A stretch of 54,040 nt of DNA from Desulfosporosinus sp. (GTDB lineage: Bacteria > Bacillota > Desulfitobacteriia > Desulfitobacteriales > Desulfitobacteriaceae): positions 1 through 54,040 of the forward strand of contig JARLHU010000176.1 in the NCBI GenBank assembly GCA_031292095.1, read 5' to 3'. The notes below the pieces were generated by a model. It did not search any database, was not told the DNA's origin, and was given only the letters and a program-made list of their open reading frames with translations. Position numbers and translations under genes: made by a program. Position 1 is the stretch's first letter. Each line of letters starts with the position of its first letter. Of this stretch, positions 16,265 to 24,435 are shown one piece after another.

Positions 16265-16846
16265 ATGGAGTTTAATAAAATTATAGCTATTGATCTAGAT
16301 GATACATTAAACGATTTTACAGAAACTATGCGAAAAACCATCTTTACGTATAGTCACACATCTCCTCTTACGAAGGACATTTTTGACAGTTATCTTAATC
16401 GGGTTCGGAGTGGCATAGCGGAGGATAGCGAGCTTCTCAGCACAGAGTTTTCGTTTTTTCAGTACCAAATTCACGAACAGTGTTATCAACTGGCCAAGGC
16501 GCGAGAAGATGGAGTCGAATTTATGCAATGGTTAAAAAGAAGCGGCTGGCAAGTTATTATTTGCACCCGCCGCGATCTAAGAAGAGCCCATGATTGCACC
16601 GTAAAATGGCTGAAAGATAGCGACATTCCTTTTGACCATTTGTTTATGGCTGGGAACAAAATAGTTTTTTGTAAGCTTTGGGGAATTGAGCACTTGGTGG
16701 ACGATGCTGTTTTTAATATCGTTTACGGTGAACATTATGGTGTTAATGTCTACTACCCGCTCATGGAAAAGCATCAGTTCCTACAGGGGAGCAGTGCCAA
16801 GGGTTTTAAGGTATTTAATGAGGTAAAACAATGGATTCAAAGCTAA
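16265..16846 (+). CDS. HAD-superfamily 5'-nucleotidase-like protein
   Basis: 193 residues from the ATG at 16265. Motif I is IIAIDLDDTLNDF (nucleophile and acid Asp), motif II is the Thr in VIICTRRD, and Lys/Asp motifs III-IV are in AGNKIVFCKLWGIEHLVDDA. The pattern and small helical cap resemble the NT5C/5'(3')-deoxyribonucleotidase family, which dephosphorylates (deoxy)nucleoside monophosphates; other HAD phosphatases remain possible. AAGGAG at 16256-16261 is only 3 bases from this ATG, so a start at 16232 or upstream at 16139 cannot be excluded. The 3' end overlaps the next gene by 16 bp, strongly suggesting functional coupling with the primase-like protein. Confidence 0.75.
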   Translation: MEFNKIIAIDLDDTLNDFTETMRKTIFTYSHTSPLTKDIFDSYLNRVRSGIAEDSELLSTEFSFFQYQIHEQCYQLAKAREDGVEFMQWLKRSGWQVIICTRRDLRRAHDCTVKWLKDSDIPFDHLFMAGNKIVFCKLWGIEHLVDDAVFNIVYGEHYGVNVYYPLMEKHQFLQGSSAKGFKVFNEVKQWIQS

Positions 16847-17586
16847 ACTTACTCAAAGAATTTTACTGTGGGTTGCCAAAAGACGGTGCCAAGATAGAAA
16901 CCAACGGTTATGGTTTTCGTTTTTTGACACAATTGCTAGCTGGCGGAGCGACGCTGGAATACGGGGAACTGACACTCTCCGGGCTACTTCACAAGTACAA
17001 AATTCTCAATATCCCCAAACACCGTATGGACGAATTACTGGAAGCCCATATCGCCAAAGAATGCAATGTCTGCCTCTATTTTGACATTAGCGCGAACAAT
17101 GTGTTCTGTTTTAATCTGGACAACAATCATAAAACCGATAATACTCTCGCAATACCTGAAATGGACCTAGCCGTCCGCGTTATCAGAAACCAACTCAGTG
17201 AACTGGGCTGTGAGCCATTAATCATCGCCAGCGGCAGAGGATATCATGTGTGGTGTCGTTTGGGCAACGCAATTGATAATAACCTTTTGTACCAATTTAT
17301 GCTCCGTGTAGCGGCTAAAACGATGGCCGCTCTTCATAAAAACGGTTATGATTACAATAAAATAAAGTTTAATTTCTATCCCGACACGAGGAATTACAAG
17401 GTCGTGTCGTTACGCTTGTTTGGTACTGAGCACGCTAAAAACAAAACCTTCAGCTATATCCATACGTCAGAAGGGTTGCTAGATGAGGCTGCTTCGTGGG
17501 AATACTTGGCGGATTATATGTGGAATAAAACAATTTCAGAAGGTAAATTCCGCGAAGCGTATACCTGGATCATGGCCTCCTTTTGA
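16831..17586 (+). CDS. Small primase-polymerase-like (AEP) protein
   Basis: 251 residues. The pattern is that of the archaeo-eukaryotic primase superfamily: an acidic segment after a beta strand (NVFCFNLDNNHKT), a central SGRGYHVWCRLG motif (compare the S-G-x-G-x-H-V motif of LigD- and PrimPol-type primases), and a C-terminal YPDTRNYKVVSLRLFGTEHA like the 'RLPGSxHxK' region of AEPs. There is no helicase or zinc domain, so it is a minimal stand-alone version. It is translationally coupled to a nucleotidase-like HAD protein. Whether it is an active primase, a nucleotide-binding relative, or part of a phage or defence unit cannot be told. The family call is by motif only. Confidence 0.6.
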   Translation: MDSKLNLLKEFYCGLPKDGAKIETNGYGFRFLTQLLAGGATLEYGELTLSGLLHKYKILNIPKHRMDELLEAHIAKECNVCLYFDISANNVFCFNLDNNHKTDNTLAIPEMDLAVRVIRNQLSELGCEPLIIASGRGYHVWCRLGNAIDNNLLYQFMLRVAAKTMAALHKNGYDYNKIKFNFYPDTRNYKVVSLRLFGTEHAKNKTFSYIHTSEGLLDEAASWEYLADYMWNKTISEGKFREAYTWIMASF

Positions 17587-17743
17587 AAGTTATTTGTTAC
17601 CTTAACTCAGGGATCCTACTCGCACCTTGACCTTCTGTTAAGAATACGATACCATGCGAGAAGAAACAGCGTGTTTTAAAAATGTGTGTAGGATTGTTTA
17701 GAAAGAAATTTCTAAAATCGTGTCTTGACAAAAGGGGTGCGGT

Positions 17744-18901
17744 ATGGCAATCACGTTAAGGTATTTATGTAAATATGCCAGAGAAAATTTCGGCATGAAT
17801 CTTATCTGCGGGGAAAGCAATATGAACAATTTAGTTAATTGGGTTCATATGCTGGAGGATCCAGAGACGGCAAGCTTCCTTCACGGTCAGGAACTGATTT
17901 TTTCTACCGGAATCGGACACGATAATACGGATTGGCTTCATAATTTTGCCAAGGGATTAGTAGAGAATCAAGCCAGCGGGTTGGTGCTTAACTTAGGACC
18001 GTATATTCAATCCGTGCCTGAAGATCTGATTGCCTATTGCCGCGAGGTGCAATTCCCGCTGTTTACAGTACCTTGGAAGACCAGAATTGTGGACATTACC
18101 AATGATTTCTGCCGCAAAATCATCAAGTCGGAAGAACATGAAGTAACGGTGGCAAGTGCTTTACGCGACGCAATATTTTTTCCGGAAAAGATTTCTGAGT
18201 ATCGCTCTGTGTTAGAACGAAAGGAATTTGATTTGGAGGCCGAATTCTGCATTGTAGCCTTATCCTTGCAAATACCTTCCAGTGAAAAGTTCTTGGATTA
18301 TGATAAGGCTGTCAGATTAAATTTGACTAAAATATTAATCAACTATAGTGACAGGTTTAATATCTTTCGCCAGGATAAAAACCTGATTGTCGTTTTGCAG
18401 AATTTTCCGCAAGAAATTGTAGAAGATGCTATAGATCACCTCGTTGAAGTGTGCAAGTACGGTTACCCAGATTATCGGATAAGTGCCGGAATCAGTGTTA
18501 ATGATTCAGGAATCTACTCTCTGCCTCGGAATTATAAGCGAGCAATTGCTCTGCTACGCATTGCCGAAAGACAGGGTCAGGCCAAATTATCCCATCGCAA
18601 CAGCGGGTTATTTAAGCTGTTGATTGAGATCGAGGACACGAAAGTATTAAAGAGATTCTATGAGGAAACATTAGGGCCGATGGAAGCCTATGATAAAAAA
18701 AATCAGACAGATTATCTGTACACCTTGAAAGTTTACCTAGAGAACAACGCCAGTGTTCAAGAGGTTGCCAAAGAAACTTATGTGCACCGCAATACAATTA
18801 ACTATAAAATTAAAAAAATCAAAGAAATTCTGCAGTGTGATTTAAATTATCAAGACGGCTTAAGATTACTTTTGGCTTTTCAAATCAAGGAATTATTATA
18901 G
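17744..18901 (+). CDS. PucR-family transcriptional regulator
   Basis: 385 residues. The N-terminal PucR domain (about 1-120) includes NNLVNWVHMLEDPETASFLH and GQELIFSTGIG; the middle is GGDEF-like as in CdaR/PucR proteins; the C-terminal HTH_30 domain (about 320-385) shows TLKVYLENNASVQEVAKETY, VHRNTINYKIKKI and GLRLLLAFQI. PucR proteins are usually activators of purine, allantoin or amino-acid catabolism. It has its own terminator (18949-18986). The pyrimidine degradation cluster begins 7.5 kb downstream, so control of that cluster is a reasonable guess; the transporters in between are an alternative target. Confidence 0.9.
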   Translation: MAITLRYLCKYARENFGMNLICGESNMNNLVNWVHMLEDPETASFLHGQELIFSTGIGHDNTDWLHNFAKGLVENQASGLVLNLGPYIQSVPEDLIAYCREVQFPLFTVPWKTRIVDITNDFCRKIIKSEEHEVTVASALRDAIFFPEKISEYRSVLERKEFDLEAEFCIVALSLQIPSSEKFLDYDKAVRLNLTKILINYSDRFNIFRQDKNLIVVLQNFPQEIVEDAIDHLVEVCKYGYPDYRISAGISVNDSGIYSLPRNYKRAIALLRIAERQGQAKLSHRNSGLFKLLIEIEDTKVLKRFYEETLGPMEAYDKKNQTDYLYTLKVYLENNASVQEVAKETYVHRNTINYKIKKIKEILQCDLNYQDGLRLLLAFQIKELL

Positions 18902-18948
18902 GAAAACAAGATGACATGGGGATTAAGAGAATATTTTGGCAGTGTTTC

Positions 18949-18986
18949 AGGGTGTTGACTGAGTAAAAAGTCTACACCCTTTTTTA
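18949..18986 (+). terminator. Terminator of the PucR gene
   Basis: AGGGTGTTGACT pairs with AAGTCTACACCCT (one bulge), followed by TTTTTT. Confidence 0.8.
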
Positions 18987-19098
18987 GTGAAAACTCTTTC
19001 ATAGAAGAACAAAAATCGTTAAGCTCGTGCTACACTAGGAGTAAACACTTGGTTATTATAGAATGTGAGGACGAAATGAACTCATATGGAGGAATAAC

Positions 19099-21231
19099 TT
19101 GAATAAAAGCTCAATTCCTTGGTGGATGCGCATTAAAGTCCATTTTCTTATATTTGGAGTCACCATGTCTATTCTACCTTTGTTCTTTCTCGGATATTTA
19201 GGTTTTATATCTGTGCGACAAAATCTACAGAAAGATATTTATGAACAAAACTTTAAGCAGGTGACAGTACTTGCCAATGAAATTAGGGACTCCATCGCAA
19301 ATGTTGAGAACAGTTTAACCTTTACAAGGGCAACGAGTGCCTACGCTCTCGTCGGGAAAGATGGGATGTCACGTCAGATTATTTTAGAAACACTTTTGCA
19401 AAAGGATTCTTTTATCGAAGAAATTAAAGTCGCAGATGAGGGTTTTATGGTCATCGATCAAATCGATCGCCAAGCAGGAATTTCCCGTTCTTCATCTTCA
19501 GCAAAAATTGAAAACCCAATATCCTCGGAAAAATCCTCAGCTCTGAGTGAAGTCTTCTTCTCCAGTGATAGGCGCCCGGAGATCTATTTAACGGTCGCAG
19601 TTCAAGACCCAACGACCAGAAATCGAATCGGATATCTGCAAGCCAAGGTTGACTTAAAGGGGATCATCAGCAGATATGCTAATATACTGTTGGGTGATGG
19701 AGTGCATGTATTTGTAGTTGACCAAGCCGGAAATTTAATTGGGAATATTGACTCCAGTCTGGCTTTGCATCAGGAGGAGATTCGTCAAGATCCTGCAGTT
19801 CAGAGTTTTCTGGATGGAGAGGCTTTTTCCCAGGGAAGTGAGTACAAAAATCCAGAAGGCGTATCTGTCATCGGAGCGTATGCTTCCGTAGGCACGCCGA
19901 ATTGGGCAATATTTATTGAACAGCCAAATCGTGAAGCGAATAAACCGATTTTTGAATACGGTATTCGGCTCATTATGATTGCTATCTTAATCATGGTCCT
20001 GGTCATGATTATCAGTATTTCGTTTGGGTTAAAAGTGGTTCATCCGATTGAAAGTCTAGAAGAGCAGGTTCGGCGAATCATTTCAACGGGAGACTTGGAA
20101 TCCCATATTCCAATCGAGAGTTGGGATGAAATTGGGAGGTTAGTCAAATCCTTTAATCAGTTATTAAACTCATTGGATCAGAAGAATGAAAACCTAAAAG
20201 ATGAAAAGGAGCTGTTGACCACCGTCGTTGATGGGGTTGGTGCTGGAATGGTTCTGTTAAATCCAGACAAGAAGATTATTTGGTGGAATACGAAGTTTGC
20301 AGAATGGTTTGGACATCATTTAGCAAATCTCCCGTGTGATCAAGTGGTTAACGGAGAAGGAACGGAAGGGGTTTACCTTGAAAAGGGTCGCATTATTTCA
20401 GTTTTTGTGAACGAAGTACGCCGACATTTTCGTCAGATGTATTATGAGTTGTCACCTGATAACCCAGAGAATGCGGCCTACCTGTTGCTACTCGACGATG
20501 TTACTCAAGAAGTAGAAATGGAAGCCCGGATGATTGAGACGGATAAAATGGCGGCTATTGGACTTTTGGCATCAGGAGTGGCTCATGAAATTAACAATCC
20601 CTTGGCGATCATTGCGGCTCATAGTGAGGACTTACTGGATCGTTTGAATGAGGAAGAACTGGGGCCGACACGAGAGGAAATTAGGACTGGCTTTCAGATC
20701 GTCTTGGGGCAAATTGTCAGATGTAAGCAGATTACGGATCGTTTACTTGGTTTTGCCCGTAAGCGTATCAATGGGAGTGACCTCATCGATATTGGTGTTG
20801 TCAGCATGCAGACACTTGGACTTTTAGAGCACAAGGCGAAACAAAAGCAGATGAAAATTGAGATCCATTTGGAAAATAATCTTTTTATCCTGGGTAATGA
20901 AAATGAGTGGCAGCAAGTGGTTCTCAATCTGATCACCAATGCGTTAGATGCCTCCGCTGAAGGGAAAGTGATCGAAGTTAAAGGATGCCGCGAAGACGAA
21001 AAAATTCATTTTACGGTCAAGGATTATGGGGAAGGAATTCCTCAAAACAATCTGAAAAGGGCATTTGACCCGTTTTTTACAACGAAGTCTGTAGAAAAAG
21101 GAACTGGATTGGGACTATATGTGAGTTATGAAATTGTTAGGAAAATGCAAGGCGAGATGGTTTTGGAAAGTACGGAAGGTCAAGGAACATGTGTGAAGAT
21201 AACCTTACCTCTCCATAAGGCAGGAGATTAA
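19099..21231 (+). CDS. Sensor histidine kinase with extracytoplasmic Cache-type sensor
   Basis: 710 residues from a TTG with GGAGG upstream. Helix 1 at ~13-37 (FLIFGVTMSILPLFFLGYLG), a large extracellular sensor (~40-295) of double-Cache type, helix 2 at ~300-325 (LIMIAILIMVLVMIISISFG), HAMP, a PAS domain (~375-470; GVGAGMVLLNPDKKIIWWN), HisKA with ASGVAHEINNPLAIIAAH, and a HATPase (NLITNALDAS, DYGEGIP, GTGLGLYVS). The 'HEINNPL' H box is typical of NtrB/AtoS-type kinases that pair with NtrC-type regulators, and such a regulator follows after 5 bp. The large Cache domain suggests sensing of a small extracellular ligand, perhaps the substrate of the adjacent YeiH-type transporters. Confidence 0.93.
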   Translation: MNKSSIPWWMRIKVHFLIFGVTMSILPLFFLGYLGFISVRQNLQKDIYEQNFKQVTVLANEIRDSIANVENSLTFTRATSAYALVGKDGMSRQIILETLLQKDSFIEEIKVADEGFMVIDQIDRQAGISRSSSSAKIENPISSEKSSALSEVFFSSDRRPEIYLTVAVQDPTTRNRIGYLQAKVDLKGIISRYANILLGDGVHVFVVDQAGNLIGNIDSSLALHQEEIRQDPAVQSFLDGEAFSQGSEYKNPEGVSVIGAYASVGTPNWAIFIEQPNREANKPIFEYGIRLIMIAILIMVLVMIISISFGLKVVHPIESLEEQVRRIISTGDLESHIPIESWDEIGRLVKSFNQLLNSLDQKNENLKDEKELLTTVVDGVGAGMVLLNPDKKIIWWNTKFAEWFGHHLANLPCDQVVNGEGTEGVYLEKGRIISVFVNEVRRHFRQMYYELSPDNPENAAYLLLLDDVTQEVEMEARMIETDKMAAIGLLASGVAHEINNPLAIIAAHSEDLLDRLNEEELGPTREEIRTGFQIVLGQIVRCKQITDRLLGFARKRINGSDLIDIGVVSMQTLGLLEHKAKQKQMKIEIHLENNLFILGNENEWQQVVLNLITNALDASAEGKVIEVKGCREDEKIHFTVKDYGEGIPQNNLKRAFDPFFTTKSVEKGTGLGLYVSYEIVRKMQGEMVLESTEGQGTCVKITLPLHKAGD

Positions 21232-21236
21232 AGCAG

Positions 21237-22628
21237 ATGAAGCACTGTCAAAAAATTCTAATCATAGATGATGAAGAAGCTCTGCGTGCGATTATCGCTC
21301 AGCGTTTAAAGCGTAAAGGCTATGAAGTACTGGAAGCAGATACTGCTGAAGAAGGTTTATCCCTTCTTAAGGTTACTTTAATTGATGCTGTCATGTTAGA
21401 TATCAAACTGCCGGACGGTGACGGGCTTATCCTTTTACCAAAGATCAAACAATTGCAGCCCGAACTTCAAGTCGTCATGTTAACCGGAAATGGTACGATT
21501 GAGTCAGCCATCGAGGCCATTAAGCTCGGGGCGTATGATTACCTTACCAAACCGTGTAACTTGTCTGAGCTCGAAATCACGTTGCAAAAAGCGCTTGAAA
21601 AACGGAAGTTATTGTTGGAAAATACGGGGCTAAGGCAGGCGGTGAACCGCCAAACAGCAGAATTGAAAATTATCGCCGAAAGCGCACCCATGGAGGAGCT
21701 TCTTGAGATGACCCGTAAGGTTGCTCAAACAGATGCCTCGGTCCTCATACTAGGAGAAAGCGGTGTGGGTAAGGAGTTGATTGCTCAAGCAATCCATCTC
21801 GGTAGTTCACGGGTAAATGGCGCCTGTATTCCGGTAAATGCAGGCGCCATTCCGGAAACTTTAATAGAGAGTGAGCTTTTTGGACATGAAAAAGGAGCCT
21901 TTACTGGAGCAGGAACTCAAAAAATTGGCTTAGTAGAAATGGCTGATAATGGCACCCTCTTTCTCGATGAAATTGGAGAAATGCCTTTATCAATTCAAGT
22001 CAAGCTTCTCCGGTTTTTAGAAAGTGGAGAATTTAGGCGTGTTGGAGATACCCGACTCCGGCGAGTAGATGTTCGGATTGTTGCAGCAACCAATAGAGAC
22101 CTTCAGCAAGAAATTAATCAAGGAAGGTTTAGGGAAGATTTGTTTTATCGCTTAAACGGTTTAATTTTAATCGTTCCTCCTCTGCGTGAACGACGGGAGG
22201 ATATCCTTCCTCTTGTAAAGCATTTTTTTGAAACTCAAAGCAAAAAAACATTACTTCCTCACGATTATATTTTATTACCTGAAACGAAGGAGCAATTACT
22301 TCTTTACGATTTTCCGGGTAATGTTCGTGAGCTTTTTCATCTCATTGAACGCGGCCAAATCTTGTCGATTGCCGGACGGATCGCACCGCAAGATATTTGG
22401 GGGAAAGCAGAGCAAGTCCTGAAAACATCCCCATCTTTCGATTCAGAACCACGATTTTTCGATATATTCTGTGACAATCCTTATCCATCTTTAGAAGAGG
22501 TTGAAAAGCACTACATTTTAGCTACTCTAAAAAAAGTGATGGGCAATAAGACCCAAGCTGCAAATTTATTAGGAATCAGTGTTAGGAATCTGTATCGAAA
22601 GTTACAGAGTTATGGGGTGGTTGAATAA
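21237..22628 (+). CDS. NtrC-type sigma-54-dependent response regulator
   Basis: 463 residues. Receiver (1-120): IIDDEEALRA, phospho-Asp in VMLDIKLPDGDG, Lys in YLTKPCNLSE. AAA+ domain (~145-375): Walker A GESGVGKE, the sigma-54-contacting GAFTGA loop (EKGAFTGAG), Walker B GTLFLDEIGE, and the arginine-finger region FREDLFYRLN. C-terminal Fis-type HTH: TLKKVMGNKTQAANLLGISV and NLYRKLQ. With GAFTGA intact it should activate sigma-54 promoters, and one lies at 24216-24230 before the second transporter gene. Its stop overlaps the ATG of the first transporter gene, so kinase, regulator and transporter form one operon. Confidence 0.95.
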   Translation: MKHCQKILIIDDEEALRAIIAQRLKRKGYEVLEADTAEEGLSLLKVTLIDAVMLDIKLPDGDGLILLPKIKQLQPELQVVMLTGNGTIESAIEAIKLGAYDYLTKPCNLSELEITLQKALEKRKLLLENTGLRQAVNRQTAELKIIAESAPMEELLEMTRKVAQTDASVLILGESGVGKELIAQAIHLGSSRVNGACIPVNAGAIPETLIESELFGHEKGAFTGAGTQKIGLVEMADNGTLFLDEIGEMPLSIQVKLLRFLESGEFRRVGDTRLRRVDVRIVAATNRDLQQEINQGRFREDLFYRLNGLILIVPPLRERREDILPLVKHFFETQSKKTLLPHDYILLPETKEQLLLYDFPGNVRELFHLIERGQILSIAGRIAPQDIWGKAEQVLKTSPSFDSEPRFFDIFCDNPYPSLEEVEKHYILATLKKVMGNKTQAANLLGISVRNLYRKLQSYGVVE

Positions 22629-23980
22629 TGGGCTATGTATCCACAGAAAAGAAACTAACGGTTCCTTCCGGGGGGTGGTCCGACCTTTGGAAACTGGAAG
22701 ATTATTGGGCTATGTGGCTTGGTCTAACGATCATTCTGTTAGCAATCGTGTTTTGGAGCATTGGCAATGACTCCCTGAATTGGATTGTTCTTAAGATGCC
22801 GAACTTTAGTGACTATAGAACAGCTTTAAGTTATATTAGTAGCCAGAAGAACGCCCTCTTGGCACTCTATTTGTCTTTTCTTGTCTTATTTTCAATTGCG
22901 GTTAAAGTCTTTACTGGCGAAGTTAAACGATTTTTAGTGGGATTCACTTTTCTCTTTTTAATGAGTGTTCTTATTTTCGTATGGGGTTCTTGGGATGTCA
23001 TGAAAATGTATAACGTTGAAACTTCACTGCTCGCACTTATAGTAGGGCTTGTAATAAGTAACTTTTTCAAGATTCCATATTGGTTGAGTGCCGCACTCCA
23101 GACTCAATTTTACGTAAAGTTCGGTATTGTGTTAATGGGCGCTTCCTTACCGTTTACTTTAATTGTACAAGCTGGTTCGACTGCTTTTGCCCAAGCAACA
23201 ATTATTGCAGTAGCAACTTTTCTTACTATTTACTGGACTGGGACACGGATTTTTAAGTTAGATAAGCGCTTTGCTGCTACACTGGCAGCCGGAGGTTCGA
23301 TCTGCGGAGTTTCTGCTTCTATTGCTATTGGTGGTACTGTAAAAGCGGAAAAACAGCACGTGTCGATTGCAATTTCTCTGGTTATTCTTTACTCTATTAT
23401 CATGATTTTTATCCTTCCCATAGCAATTAAGGCCTTGAATATTCTACCTGGTCAAGCTGGCGCTTGGATTGGCACAGCAGAACTTGCTGATGCTCCTGGA
23501 ATGGCTGCAGCTGCTGCGATAAATGAACAAGCAATTAAAACCTTTACCCTCATGAAAGTTGTAGGTCGTGACATGTTCATCGGGATCTGGTGTTTTATTA
23601 CGGCTTTTACTTCGATCACAAGATGGGACAAAAGGTATGCTAGCGCCCAACCAAATGCTCGTGATATCTGGATTCGCTTTCCAAAATTCGTTTTAGGATT
23701 TTTGGTAGCTTCAATTATTATAACTTTTTTAGATGCTTCTGCTAATGTAGTGACTTCCAAAGCAATCGATTATAACGTTATTAAACCGATTATAGAATTG
23801 AGAAATTGGGCCTTTATCTTTACCTTTCTCTCGATTGGCCTATCCACTCGATTGAAGGAACTTGCTTCAGTTGGTTGGAAGCCGTTTGCAGCTTTTACTG
23901 CAGGTATATTGATAAATATCCCACTTGGCTACCTGCTATCAGTGGTAATTATGGGTAACTACTGGATAACAATCAAGTGA
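22628..23980 (+). CDS. YeiH-family (putative sulfate exporter family) membrane transporter, copy 1
   Basis: 450 residues with about eleven membrane helices. Family signatures of PF03601/YeiH: an ILMGASLPFTLI-like segment, KRFAATLAAGGSICGVSAS, GGTVKAEKQHVSIAI, and GAWIGTAELADAPGMAAA, followed by VGRDMFIGIWCF. Compared with the ~350-residue E. coli YeiH it has an N-terminal extension of ~100 residues (PSGGWSDLWKLEDYW and two extra helices). The family is annotated as sulfate or sulfite exporters and related anion transporters; the substrate is not known here. Overlapping the NtrC gene, it is part of a sensor-regulator-transporter operon, with a terminator at 24015-24075. Confidence 0.88.
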   Translation: MGYVSTEKKLTVPSGGWSDLWKLEDYWAMWLGLTIILLAIVFWSIGNDSLNWIVLKMPNFSDYRTALSYISSQKNALLALYLSFLVLFSIAVKVFTGEVKRFLVGFTFLFLMSVLIFVWGSWDVMKMYNVETSLLALIVGLVISNFFKIPYWLSAALQTQFYVKFGIVLMGASLPFTLIVQAGSTAFAQATIIAVATFLTIYWTGTRIFKLDKRFAATLAAGGSICGVSASIAIGGTVKAEKQHVSIAISLVILYSIIMIFILPIAIKALNILPGQAGAWIGTAELADAPGMAAAAAINEQAIKTFTLMKVVGRDMFIGIWCFITAFTSITRWDKRYASAQPNARDIWIRFPKFVLGFLVASIIITFLDASANVVTSKAIDYNVIKPIIELRNWAFIFTFLSIGLSTRLKELASVGWKPFAAFTAGILINIPLGYLLSVVIMGNYWITIK

Positions 23981-24014
23981 TTGGAGATTCAAGGGACTGT
24001 CTCAAACTGTTGTC

Positions 24015-24075
24015 AAAGAAAAGGGGCGCCCCGTCAATAGAAATTAAATTTCTATGACGAGGCGCCCCTTCTTTA
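24015..24075 (+). terminator. Long hairpin terminator after the first YeiH gene
   Basis: AAGGGGCGCCCCGTCA and its partner TGACGAGGCGCCCCTT extend through an AGAAATT/AATTTCT stem to almost 28 bp per arm, followed by CTTTAAAAAA. Confidence 0.8.
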
Positions 24076-24095
24076 AAAAATTCTTATAGATACAA

Positions 24096-24138
24096 GACAA
24101 AATGTCATGCCATTTTGTCATAAGTGCCAAATTGTCAT
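24096..24138 (+). promoter_or_regulatory. Putative enhancer site for the NtrC-type regulator
   Basis: GACAAAATG (24096-24104) and CATTTTGTC (24111-24119) form a perfect 9-bp inverted repeat with a 6-bp spacer; TGTCAT recurs at 24103, 24116 and 24133. The site ends ~80-100 bp upstream of the -24/-12 promoter, the normal position for a sigma-54 activator. The regulator encoded at 21237 is the obvious candidate. Confidence 0.6.
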
Positions 24139-24215
24139 GGCCTTTCGGTTAATCTATACCTTTACTTAAGGCTATGAACGCTATATTTACGCTAGTTTTA
24201 GCCAGTACTGGGACT

Positions 24216-24230
24216 TGGCATAGTTATTGC
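24216..24230 (+). promoter_or_regulatory. Sigma-54 (-24/-12) promoter
   Basis: TGGCATAGTTATTGC: the GG at 24217-24218 and the GC at 24229-24230 are exactly 12 bp apart, and TGGCA and TTGC match the sigma-54 consensus except for one position (T for C after TGGCA). It lies about 200 bp upstream of the second YeiH gene, downstream of an inverted-repeat enhancer. Confidence 0.7.
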
Positions 24231-24301
24231 TTATGTTACTATATGAATCAAAATAATAGTCTAAATAGGGAGCATCAAAGGAGATACACTTATAAATTGT
24301 C

Positions 24302-24338
24302 AAGTTAATTATTTCCTAATAATGTAAATAATTAACTT
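24302..24338 (+). repeat. AT-rich hairpin in the leader of the second YeiH gene
   Basis: AAGTTAATTATTT (24302-24314) and AAATAATTAACTT (24326-24338) are perfect 13-bp arms around an 11-base loop, followed at once by AAGGGAGGTGA, which is not close to any start codon. It lies between the sigma-54 promoter and the ATG at 24436 and could be an mRNA-stability or regulatory element. Confidence 0.6.
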
Positions 24339-24435
24339 AAGGGAGGTGAACCAGGTAAGGAACCTAATATTTATTAAATATGGTTATTCGTGAAAACAGT
24401 TTCTAAATTAAGTATAAAAGAGAGAGGGATTTTGA

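Noticed and set aside
18940..18960. Second sigma-54 promoter upstream of the Cache kinase
   Set aside because: TTGGCAGTG looks like a -24 box, but no GC lies at the required distance and the stretch is part of the PucR gene's terminator.
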